In this document: piece by piece, positions 51,386 through 58,931 of the stretch | Position numbering within the stretch: position 1 is the stretch's first letter | Layout of the letters: each line of letters starts with the position of its first letter | Assembly: GCF_001314225.1 (NCBI RefSeq) | Contig: NZ_CP012697.1 | Span: 4,092,001 to 4,156,000, forward strand | Length of the DNA: 64,000 nucleotides | DNA from: Microbacterium sp. No. 7 | Lineage (GTDB): Bacteria; Actinomycetota; Actinomycetes; Actinomycetales; Microbacteriaceae | Direction: 5' to 3' | Position numbers and translations under genes: made by a program | The notes under the pieces: generated by a model | Told to the model about the DNA's origin: nothing | The model's database searches: none | What the model saw: the letters and a program-made list of their open reading frames with translations, nothing else

Positions 51386-54088
51386 CTACAGCCGCGGGTC
51401 GATCGCGTCGGACTCCAGGGCGAGCACGCCGAAGACCGCCTCGTGCACGCGCCACAGGGGCTCGCGCGCGACGAACCGGCGCAGCGCCTCCAGGCCCAGG
51501 GCGTACTCGCGGGCGGCGAGCGCGCGCTTGCGGCCCGTGTCGCGGTCGCGCAGGCGCACGAGGTTCGCGGCATCCGTGTAGTCGGGCCCGTAGACGATGC
51601 GCAGGTACTCGCGCCCGCGCACCTTGATGCCCGGCTGCGCGAGCCCCTTCTCGGTGCGCACGAGGCCCGCGAACGGCTTCACGACCATGCCCTCGCCGCC
51701 GCGCGCGGTCAGCCGCTCCCACCACTCCACGGCCGCGGCCTCGCCGACGCACTCGGTCGACGACGCGCCCACCGCCGCATCCTCGGTCGACGACGCGCCC
51801 ACCGCCGCGCCCTCAACCACCGACGCACCCGACGCACCCGACGCACGCGTCCCCGCACCCTCAACCACCGCCGCGCCCGCCGCATCGCCGGGCACCCCGG
51901 CCGCGGCGCCCGCCAGTGACACCCGCAGCCGCGCGGTGGGCGCGATCAGGTCGGGCGCGGCCGCGACGAGCCGGTCGGCGAGTGCGAGGTGCCAGCCGTG
52001 GTCGCGCTCCTCGAACGTCGCGTCGCCCGCCGCGAGCACCTGGAACGGCGCGAACCGCACCTCGCCCTCGGGTCCGACGTAGCGGCGATACGCGTCGCGG
52101 AACCGCGTCACGTTGTCGGCCCGCGCGTCGGTGCGGTCCCGCAGCGCCGACACGTCGATGCCGGATGCCGCGGCGCGCGCGAGCGCATCCCGCGCGGCCG
52201 TCGTCGCCGCGATGCCCGCCGCGGCGACCGACGCGTAGAGGTCGCGCACGAGGTCGCCGGCCTTGAGCGACCAGGGCAGGATCTCGCCGTCGAGCACGGC
52301 CCAGTCGGCGTCCAGCTCGGCCCAGATGCCGGAGCCCTCGAGCGCGGCATCCATCCGCTCGAGGAACGCGGCCTCGACGTCGGGCGCGAAGAACGGCCGT
52401 CCCGTGCGGGTGTGCACGACGCCGCGCCACCCCTCCGGCGCGCCGAACCGCCCCGGGTTCCGCGAGACGAGCACGACGGCGCGCGAGCCCATGTGCTTCT
52501 CCTCGCAGATCACGTCGGTCACGCCCTGCTCGCGGAAGGAGCGGAACGCCTCGTCGGGATGCTCGAGGTATCCGTCCCGCGCCGACGCGTTCGGCGGCGA
52601 CATCGTCGGCGGCAGGTAGACGAGCCAGCGGGGATCGGTCGCCCAGCGGCTCATCGTCTCCAGGCCGCCCGCCGACTGCTCCTCGCGCACGCCGATCCGG
52701 CCGTGGATGCCGGTCTCGACGAGCAGCCGGCCCTGCACGTCGGAGAGGTTCAGCACGCCCGGCTCGCGCTGCGGCGCTCCCTCCGCCACCGCCAGCGGCC
52801 TGATCGGCTCGTACCAGACCCGCTCGGCGGGCACCGACACGACCTCGCGCTCGGGGTAGCGCATGGCCGACAGCGCCCCGCCGAACACGCAGCCGGTGTC
52901 GAGGCACGCGGTGTTGTTGACCCACTCGACCGTCGGCACGGGCGTGTGCCCGTAGAGCACGACGGCCTCGCCGCGGTAGTCCTGCGCCCACGGGTAGCGC
53001 ACGGGCAGCCCGAACTCGTCGGTCTCGCCCGTCGTCTCGCCGTACAGCGCGAAGGCGCGCACGCGGCCCGACGCCCGCCCGTGGTACTGCTCCTTGAGCC
53101 CCGCGTGCGCGACGACGAGCCGGCCGTCGTCGAGCACGAGGTGCGAGACGAGGTCGTAGCAGAACGCGGCGACCTCCTCGCGGAACTCCTCGGACTCGCC
53201 CGCGAGCTGCGCGAGGGTCTCGCCGAGCCCGTGCGAGATCGTGACCTTGCCGCCCGTGCCGCCGCCCCGGCCGCCGCGCAGCGCGCGCACCAGCTTGGCC
53301 TCGTGGTTCCCCGGCACGGCCAGGGCGTGGCCCGCGGCGACCATCCCCATCGCGAGCCGCAGCACGCCCACGACGTCGGGCCCGCGGTCGACGAGGTCGC
53401 CGACGAAGACGACGCGCCGCCCCTCGGGGTGCGCGGCGTCGACCGGGCGCCCGTGCGCGTCGCGGGCGAGCGTGTAGCCGAGGCGTTCCAGCAGCGTCTC
53501 GAGCTCGCTGCGGCATCCGTGCACGTCGCCGACGACGTCGAACGGCCCGCGCTCGTCGCGGCGATCGTTCAGCAGCCTCGTGCGCTCGATCGTCGCGGAC
53601 GCCACGTCGTCGGGCGTGCGCAGCACGTGCACCCTGCGGAAGCCCTCCCGGCCGAGGTGCCGCAGGCCGCGGCGCAGCTGGTCGCCCTGCCGCTTCACGA
53701 CGCTCGCGGGGATGGTGCGGTCGGTGCGCTCCGCGTTGCGGGCGATGGACAGCGCCTCGGGCAGGTCGAAGACGATCGCGACGGGCAGCACGTCGTGCGC
53801 CTTCGCGAGGTCGACGAGCGCCCGGCGAGCGGCGGGCTGCACGCTCGTCGCGTCGACGACGGTGAGGAGCCCGGCATCCAGTCGCTTGCCGGCGACGTAG
53901 AGCAGGGCGTCGAACGCCGCCGCCGTCACCGACTGATCGGACTCGTCGCCGCCGACGAGCCCGCGGAACACGTCGCTCGACAGCGTCTCGTACGGCCCGA
54001 AGTGCTCTCGCGCGAAGGTCGACTTGCCGGAGCCCGACGTGCCGACGAGCACGACGAGCGAGAGGGCGGGGACGTCGAGCACGGTCAT
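51386..54088 (-). CDS. pnkp: polynucleotide kinase-phosphatase-ligase (bacterial Pnkp)
   Basis: RNA-repair enzyme of 900 residues. The N-terminal kinase has P-loop GTSGSGKS (16-23); the metallophosphoesterase has GDVHGC (187-192), GDLVDRGP (230-237) and GNHE (260-263); the C-terminal adenylyltransferase has nucleotidyl Lys531 in EEKHMGSR, VLDGE (598-602), EGMVVKP (799-805) and KVRGREYLRIVYG (822-834). It heals 5'-OH and 2',3'-cyclic phosphate ends and seals breaks with Hen1. Residues ~728-787 are a low-complexity Ala/Gly/Ser insert with repeats (GASVVEGAAV, GASSTEDAAV, GASSTEC), about 30 residues longer than the ~870-residue clostridial enzyme. ATG overlaps the hen1 stop (ATGA). Confidence 0.95.
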   Translation of the reverse strand: MTVLDVPALSLVVLVGTSGSGKSTFAREHFGPYETLSSDVFRGLVGGDESDQSVTAAAFDALLYVAGKRLDAGLLTVVDATSVQPAARRALVDLAKAHDVLPVAIVFDLPEALSIARNAERTDRTIPASVVKRQGDQLRRGLRHLGREGFRRVHVLRTPDDVASATIERTRLLNDRRDERGPFDVVGDVHGCRSELETLLERLGYTLARDAHGRPVDAAHPEGRRVVFVGDLVDRGPDVVGVLRLAMGMVAAGHALAVPGNHEAKLVRALRGGRGGGTGGKVTISHGLGETLAQLAGESEEFREEVAAFCYDLVSHLVLDDGRLVVAHAGLKEQYHGRASGRVRAFALYGETTGETDEFGLPVRYPWAQDYRGEAVVLYGHTPVPTVEWVNNTACLDTGCVFGGALSAMRYPEREVVSVPAERVWYEPIRPLAVAEGAPQREPGVLNLSDVQGRLLVETGIHGRIGVREEQSAGGLETMSRWATDPRWLVYLPPTMSPPNASARDGYLEHPDEAFRSFREQGVTDVICEEKHMGSRAVVLVSRNPGRFGAPEGWRGVVHTRTGRPFFAPDVEAAFLERMDAALEGSGIWAELDADWAVLDGEILPWSLKAGDLVRDLYASVAAAGIAATTAARDALARAAASGIDVSALRDRTDARADNVTRFRDAYRRYVGPEGEVRFAPFQVLAAGDATFEERDHGWHLALADRLVAAAPDLIAPTARLRVSLAGAAAGVPGDAAGAAVVEGAGTRASGASGASVVEGAAVGASSTEDAAVGASSTECVGEAAAVEWWERLTARGGEGMVVKPFAGLVRTEKGLAQPGIKVRGREYLRIVYGPDYTDAANLVRLRDRDTGRKRALAAREYALGLEALRRFVAREPLWRVHEAVFGVLALESDAIDPRL
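51728..51907. repeat. repeat-expanded linker inside pnkp
   Basis: Direct repeats of roughly 27-30 bases (in frame) such as TCGGTCGACGACGCGCCCAC, present twice in tandem around 51750-51810, and CCCTCAACCACCG, present twice, encode the Ala/Gly/Ser-rich insert in the ligase domain. All units keep frame. Confidence 0.75.
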
Positions 54089-55488
54089 GCGGCGGCCTCC
54101 CGACGGAACAGGGCGAGCTGCGTCGCGGGCCCGAGCGTCGCGTCCTCGGGACCGACCGGGCGGAGCTCGACCGTGTAGCCCCGGCGGGCGCCCACGCCCT
54201 CGGCCCACGCCCGGAACTGCGCGCGCGTCCACTCGAAGCGGTGGTCGTCGTGCCGGAGGGCGCCGTTCGCGAGGCGCGGGTAGAGCGCGTTGTACTCCGC
54301 GTTGGGCGTCGTGACGACGACCGATGCCGGGTGCACACCGGCGAACACGGCGTCTTCGAGCGCGGCCAGGCGCGACGGGTCGACGTGCTCGATCACCTCC
54401 ATGAGCACCATCGCGTCGTGGCCGGCGAGGCGCTCGTCGCGGTAGACGACGGAGCCGTGCAGCAGTGCGATGCGCTCGCGCTCGGCGTCGGACGCCTCGT
54501 CGAGCCGCAGCACGCGGGCCGCCTGCTCCAGGGAGCGGACGGAGACGTCGACGCCGACGATCCGGGTGAACGACCGGTCCTTCGCGAGGCGCGAGAGCAG
54601 GGCGCCCTGGCCGCAGCCCATGTCGACGACGCGGCGGGCACCGGCATCCTTCAGCGCCGCCACGACCGCGTCGGCGCGCAGCACGCGCAGGGGCGTCTCG
54701 CGCGCAGGCTCGTCCTCGGGCCGACCGATCAGCGACCGCTGGTGCACGAGGTAGCGGCGCGTGATGAGATCGCGCTCCGGATGCCCGGCGAGCCAGCCCT
54801 CGCCCGAGCGCTCGAGCTTGGCGATCTCGTCGTCGCCGACCCAGTAGTGCTTGGCGTCGTCGAGCACGGGCAGCAGCACGTAGAGCTGGCGCAGCGCGTG
54901 CGCGAGCCGCACGCGACCCGTCAGCGTGACCGAGCTGTACTGCGAGTCGCCCCACTCGGGGTGCTCGGGATCGAGCGGGATGCGCCGCTCGTCGACCTGC
55001 CAGCCGCACGGCTCGAACAGGCGGCGCACGAGGTCGGGGTCGGGCCCGCGCGTCGAGACCGCGGGGATCTCGATGCGCAGCGGCAGCGGCGACGCCGCCA
55101 GCTCGGGATGGCTGTCGCTGCGGCCCGTCATCGCCGTGCGGAACACCGCGCCGATCGCGACGGCGAACATGCTCGATGCGGCATACGGCCGGTCGTTGAC
55201 GTAGTGCTCGAGGGCTCCCGCGTCGCCGCGGAACCGCTTGTTGCGCACGAGCCCGACGGGGTCGACCTCCAGCAGCACCGCGACCGTGGTGCGCTCCGGC
55301 GTCGCCTCGGGGTAGAACACGTGGATGTCGCCGACCGGCGCCGAGAACGTCTGCACCCGCGCCGGATGCTTGTGCACGAGAAACCCCAGCACCGTCGCAT
55401 CGACTCCGGGCGGGGAGGTCGCGCCGGGCTCAGGGGTCCCGCCGGGCTCGTCCGTCAGGCCGGGCTCGTACGTCAGAGTGAGCAGCAT
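54085..55488 (-). CDS. hen1: 3'-terminal RNA ribose 2'-O-methyltransferase (bacterial Hen1)
   Basis: Protein of 467 residues. The C-terminal methyltransferase has the SAM motif VVDMGCGQG (287-295) and the metal-binding set EVIEH (364-368) and RHDDHRFEW (412-420), the Hen1 hallmark. The N-terminal ~240 residues are the Pnkp-interacting, ligase-activating half seen in bacterial Hen1. A Pro/Glu/Gly-rich segment (about residues 12-28) interrupts the usually compact N-terminus. It methylates the 2'-OH at the break so that repaired RNA cannot be recut at that site. First gene of the two-gene operon; the upstream control region contains the R2 array. Confidence 0.95.
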   Translation of the reverse strand: MLLTLTYEPGLTDEPGGTPEPGATSPPGVDATVLGFLVHKHPARVQTFSAPVGDIHVFYPEATPERTTVAVLLEVDPVGLVRNKRFRGDAGALEHYVNDRPYAASSMFAVAIGAVFRTAMTGRSDSHPELAASPLPLRIEIPAVSTRGPDPDLVRRLFEPCGWQVDERRIPLDPEHPEWGDSQYSSVTLTGRVRLAHALRQLYVLLPVLDDAKHYWVGDDEIAKLERSGEGWLAGHPERDLITRRYLVHQRSLIGRPEDEPARETPLRVLRADAVVAALKDAGARRVVDMGCGQGALLSRLAKDRSFTRIVGVDVSVRSLEQAARVLRLDEASDAERERIALLHGSVVYRDERLAGHDAMVLMEVIEHVDPSRLAALEDAVFAGVHPASVVVTTPNAEYNALYPRLANGALRHDDHRFEWTRAQFRAWAEGVGARRGYTVELRPVGPEDATLGPATQLALFRREAAA

Positions 55489-55550
55489 CCGTCACCTCCC
55501 GCCACGGCATCCGTCCCACTCTACGTGGCGTGCCCCGGCCCTCACCTCCC

Positions 55551-55734
55551 GCCGAGACGGTGGGCTTCTCGCCGAGACGGTGGGTGTTTCCGCGAGACGG
55601 CGGGTTTCCCAACGAGACGGTGAGAACCTCCGCGAGATGGCGGGTTTCCCAACGAGACGGTGAGAATCTTCGCGAGATGGTGGGTTTCTCGCCGAGACGG
55701 TGGGCACCATGTCGGCGAGAAACCCACCATCTCG
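55551..55734. repeat. eight-copy 20-bp tandem array ending in a perfect 23-bp-arm hairpin (family R2, locus 2)
   Basis: GAGAYGG starts every 20 bases at 55554, 55574, 55594, 55614, 55634, 55654, 55674 and 55694. The last units fold: 55673-55695 is perfectly complementary to 55712-55734. It fills most of the 327 bases between the hen1 start (55488) and the small gene at 55816; no other gene is seen there, and the hen1 promoter must lie inside or beside it. Confidence 0.9.
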
Positions 55735-55803
55735 GGATGGACAGAAGCCCGGGGCGCGGAAGGAGCGTGTGCGCGGGGGCGGGATGCCGGGGAGGGGGCG
55801 ATC

Positions 55804-55809
55804 TAGGCT
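55804..55809 (+). promoter_or_regulatory. -10 element TAGGCT of a probable leaderless transcript
   Basis: TAGGCT is followed after six bases by the GTG at 55816, with no Shine-Dalgarno, as for the YaeQ gene and the TetR gene at 60497. Confidence 0.5.
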
Positions 55810-55815
55810 GGGGCT

Positions 55816-55992
55816 GTGACCGAGGACGAGGAGCCGGGCGGCGAGCACGGCGACGAGGAGAGGCCCGCGCGCAGGCTCCCCGCGTTCTGGAGCCCGGACG
55901 GGCAGAACGTCATGCCGACGACCTGGAAGGCCCTGCTGCTCCTCGCGGTCGGCGCCATCACCGTCGGCGCCCTCGTCTCCTGGCTCTCCTGA
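55816..55992 (+). CDS. small single-pass membrane protein
   Basis: Predicted 58-residue protein: an acidic N-terminus (TEDEEPGGEHGDEERPARRLPAFWSPDG region), then one membrane helix, TWKALLLLAVGAITVGALVS, ending WLS. Support is the leaderless promoter placement, codon use and the clear membrane segment; short proteins of this layout recur in Microbacteriaceae as far as I recall. Function unknown. Confidence 0.6.
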   Translation: MTEDEEPGGEHGDEERPARRLPAFWSPDGQNVMPTTWKALLLLAVGAITVGALVSWLS

Positions 55993-56033
55993 CCCCCGAC
56001 GCCGCCGGGCGCCCTGCGCGCGCCGGCGCGATC

Positions 56034-56157
56034 GTGGGCGCTTGGCGCCGCATCCGCGGCATCCATCCGACGACAAGCGCCCACCAGTTCGGCGGCGGGC
56101 CGGTTGGTGGGCGCTTGTGGTCGCTTCGGCGGCGCGGTGGCGGCGACGAGCGCCCAC
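56034..56157. repeat. two REP-like hairpins (family R1, locus 4)
   Basis: GTGGGCGCTTG (56034-56044) pairs with CAAGCGCCCAC (56074-56084); GTGGGCGCTTGTGGTCGC (56107-56124) pairs with 56140-56157. Further GAGCGCCCACGATCG fragments follow to 56250. Convergent genes flank it (stops at 55992 and 56281). Confidence 0.85.
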
Positions 56158-56280
56158 CTCTCGCACCCGCGCGCGCCGCGCAGGAGCGCCCACGATCGAG
56201 CCGGCGCGCATGAGCGCCCACGATCGCGCAGCGCGCGCCGCCGCCCACGATCGCGCAGCGCGCGTCGGCAACGCCCCGGG

Positions 56281-57141
56281 TCAGTGCCCCTCGGCGCTCG
56301 GGCGGAAGGGGATGCGGCCGGAGGCGACGGCGGCGACGCTCCCGCCGTCGACGAGCAGGTCGATGCCGGTGACGTACCCGGCCTGCGGGCTCATCAGGAA
56401 CGTGACCGCGTCGGCGATGTCGCTCGGCGTGCCGATGCGGCCCAGCCCCGAGCGCTCCACCATCGCCCGCATCAGCTCCCCCGAGGGGCTGGCCATCTCC
56501 TGCCGGCCCATCGCGGTGGAGATGATCCCCGGGCTCACGCTGTTGATCCGCGCGCCCCGCGCACCCCAGGCCCCGCTCGCGTGCTGCACCTGGATCCGGT
56601 TGGCCTGCTTGGCCATCGCATACGCCGCGCCGGCATCGGGGACGGCCTCCGCGGTCAGGAAGGGGATGTCCAGGACCGTGTCCACCGTCGCCTCCCGGAT
56701 CTGCTGCGCCTGCGCGCCGGTGAACGGCGGGAACAGATACCCCGACGAGCTGGAGATCACCACGCCCGCCCCGCCCGGCGCGACGACCTGCGCGAACGCG
56801 TCGAGCATGTACGCGACCCCGCCCAGGTCCACCCGCAGCACGGCCTCGGCCGGCGCCTGCGTCGGCGAGAGCCCCGCGGTGTGCACGACCCGCGTCACCG
56901 GGCCCAGGCCGTCGGCGAGCGCCGCGACCTCCTGCACCGACGCGTACGAGGACACGTCCACGCGCACCGGCTCCACGTCGAAGCCGTCGACGGTCATCCC
57001 CGCCGTGACCCGCTCCAGCAGCTCTTCGTTGAAGTCCGCCAGCACCGTCCGATGACCCGGCGCCAGCCGCCGCGCGATCGTCTCGCCCATCCCTCCGACG
57101 CCGATCACGACCAGCACCGGCGCCACGACCTCCACGCCCAT
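56281..57141 (-). CDS. short-chain dehydrogenase/reductase coupled to a monooxygenase
   Basis: SDR of 286 residues with a variant cofactor motif, VIGVGGMGETIARRL, and LADFNEE after strand 2. The active site reads VISSSSGY and YAMAKQANR (Tyr-x-x-x-Lys). C-terminal GYVTGIDLLVDGG is typical of 3-hydroxysteroid and FabG-type SDRs. It begins two bases after the monooxygenase stop, so they form one transcript and probably act on the same alcohol/ketone pair. Confidence 0.9.
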   Translation of the reverse strand: MGVEVVAPVLVVIGVGGMGETIARRLAPGHRTVLADFNEELLERVTAGMTVDGFDVEPVRVDVSSYASVQEVAALADGLGPVTRVVHTAGLSPTQAPAEAVLRVDLGGVAYMLDAFAQVVAPGGAGVVISSSSGYLFPPFTGAQAQQIREATVDTVLDIPFLTAEAVPDAGAAYAMAKQANRIQVQHASGAWGARGARINSVSPGIISTAMGRQEMASPSGELMRAMVERSGLGRIGTPSDIADAVTFLMSPQAGYVTGIDLLVDGGSVAAVASGRIPFRPSAEGH

Positions 57142-57143
57142 GC

Positions 57144-58772
57144 TCAGGCCGCCTGCACGCGGGTCGCGGCGGTCGCCAGGGCGCCGCCGTAGTCCTCCGT
57201 GGACGCCATCTCGGCGAGCATCTCCTCGAGCATCGCCCGGCCGCCGGGGTTGAGCAGGAACTTGCGCGGCTTGCCCTGCACGTTCGCGCCGTAGTAGTGG
57301 CTGTGCTCGACCGAGAAGATGGAGCGCGGCGCGAGCAGCTCGACCATCGTCATCCAGGCGTCCTCCTGCTCACGGGTCGGCTCGACGACGTCGTAGCCGT
57401 GGTCGCGCGCGTGGATCAGGGTGTCGACGATCCAGTCGACCTGGCGCTGGGAGTAGCGCGGGTAGTTGCCGCCGCCGGCCCCGTGCGGGCCGCCCGGGAA
57501 GAAGAAGTTCGGCAGCCGGTGGGCGCTGAACCCGCCGAAGTCGGAGGGTCCGTCCTCCCAGTCGGTGCTGAGGTCGAGCCCCTCCCGGCCCCGCACGCCC
57601 ATGCGCGTCAGGGCGCCGGTGCCGAAGTCGAAGCCGGTCGCGTAGACGATGATGTCGTAGTCGCGGTGCCGTTCCGTCGTCTGGATGCCGGTGGCGTCCA
57701 CGCGCACGATCGGCGTCTCCTTGAGGGAGATCAGGCTCGCCGCGGGCTTGTTGAACGACTCGTAGTAGTCGGCGACGAAGGGCGGCCGCTTGGCCCCGAA
57801 GAGGTGGTCCTTCGGGATGAGGCGCTCGGCCGTGTCGGGGTCCTTGACGATGCTGCGGATCTTGTTCGCGACGAACGCGCAGAAGTCGAGGTTCGCCTCG
57901 CGATCGGTCGTCAGGTCGATGTAGTTCATCGTGAGCTTGCCGAAGCCGGGCGCGTGCCAGATCCGCTCGAAGAACTCCTGCCGCTCGCTGGGCGCGTCGT
58001 CGGCCCAGCGCTTGCCGGGGTTGTCGTGCAGGAAGCCCGACGGCGAGGTGCCCAGCGTCTCGGCGACGGCGTCGAAGTTGTCACTCAGCCACCGGCGGCG
58101 CTCCTCGGTGAGCGGCTTGTTGTTGAGCGGCGTCGTCCAGGTGGGGGTCCGCTGGTACAGGTCGACGGCGGCGACGACGTCGACGATCGCCGGCAGGATC
58201 TGGGCGCCGCTCGGGCCGTTGCCGATGATGGCGACGCGCTTCCCCGTGAAGTCGAGCGGGGTGGACGGCCAGGCGCCCGTGTGGTGCGCCTCGCCGCGGA
58301 AGTCGTCGAGGCCCTCGATCTCGGGGTAGTGCGGGACCGACAGGCCGCCGGTCGCCGCGATGACGAACCGGGCGCGCACGGTGTCGCCGTTCTCGGCCCG
58401 CACGTCCCACTGGTTGGCGTCCTCGTCGTACACGGCCGACACGACCTTGCGCCCCGTGCGGATGTGCTCGCGCACGCCGAGGCGGTCGGCGGCGAAGTTG
58501 AGGTACCTCTCGATCTCGGGCTGCGTCGCGAACTCCTCGGTCCACTCCCACTCGTCGAAGAGCTCCTTCGAGTGGATGTAGCCGTACGCGTAGCTCTCCG
58601 AGTCGAACCGGGCGGCGGGATAGCGGTTCCAGTACCAGACGCCGCCCACGCCGTCGCCGGCCTCCCACGCCTGCGCGGCGAAGCCCGCGCGCAGGGCGCG
58701 CGCGAGCGCGTAGATGCCGCTCACGCCGGCACCGATCACGAGCACGTCGAGGTCGTCTGACTGTTCGGGCAT
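57144..58772 (-). CDS. Baeyer-Villiger-type flavin monooxygenase
   Basis: FAD/NADPH monooxygenase of 542 residues. Fingerprint FxGxxxHxxxW is intact (F158 to W168, then P). The FAD site GAGVSG (14-19) and the GGVWYWNRYPAARFD block (43-57) match cyclohexanone/phenylacetone monooxygenases, as does the length. A second Rossmann motif is IIGNGPSG. It should convert a ketone to an ester or lactone. AGGAG precedes the ATG at 58772. A 10-bp palindrome CACGATCGTG at 58804-58813 lies in its leader. Confidence 0.93.
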   Translation of the reverse strand: MPEQSDDLDVLVIGAGVSGIYALARALRAGFAAQAWEAGDGVGGVWYWNRYPAARFDSESYAYGYIHSKELFDEWEWTEEFATQPEIERYLNFAADRLGVREHIRTGRKVVSAVYDEDANQWDVRAENGDTVRARFVIAATGGLSVPHYPEIEGLDDFRGEAHHTGAWPSTPLDFTGKRVAIIGNGPSGAQILPAIVDVVAAVDLYQRTPTWTTPLNNKPLTEERRRWLSDNFDAVAETLGTSPSGFLHDNPGKRWADDAPSERQEFFERIWHAPGFGKLTMNYIDLTTDREANLDFCAFVANKIRSIVKDPDTAERLIPKDHLFGAKRPPFVADYYESFNKPAASLISLKETPIVRVDATGIQTTERHRDYDIIVYATGFDFGTGALTRMGVRGREGLDLSTDWEDGPSDFGGFSAHRLPNFFFPGGPHGAGGGNYPRYSQRQVDWIVDTLIHARDHGYDVVEPTREQEDAWMTMVELLAPRSIFSVEHSHYYGANVQGKPRKFLLNPGGRAMLEEMLAEMASTEDYGGALATAATRVQAA

Positions 58773-58803
58773 GGTGGCTCACTCCTCATTGATGTGATCG
58801 GAA

Positions 58804-58813
58804 CACGATCGTG
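58804..58813. promoter_or_regulatory. palindrome upstream of the monooxygenase operon
   Basis: CACGATCGTG is a perfect 10-bp palindrome 32 bases before the start codon and may be an operator; a TAGATA -10 candidate lies just upstream on the minus strand. Confidence 0.35.
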
Positions 58814-58931
58814 AGGTTATCTAAGCACTCTCGCTCAAATAAGGCAACACCCCTTCTCACCGAATCCTCCGCGAGAAGCCACGCCCATCGAGATTTCTGA
58901 GCGCAGATATCGAATCCGCGGCCCACACACC

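Noticed and set aside
55551..55734. CRISPR array suggested by regular 20-bp repeats
   Set aside because: There are no unique spacers; the units are contiguous tandem copies that end in inverted copies, and no cas gene is near.
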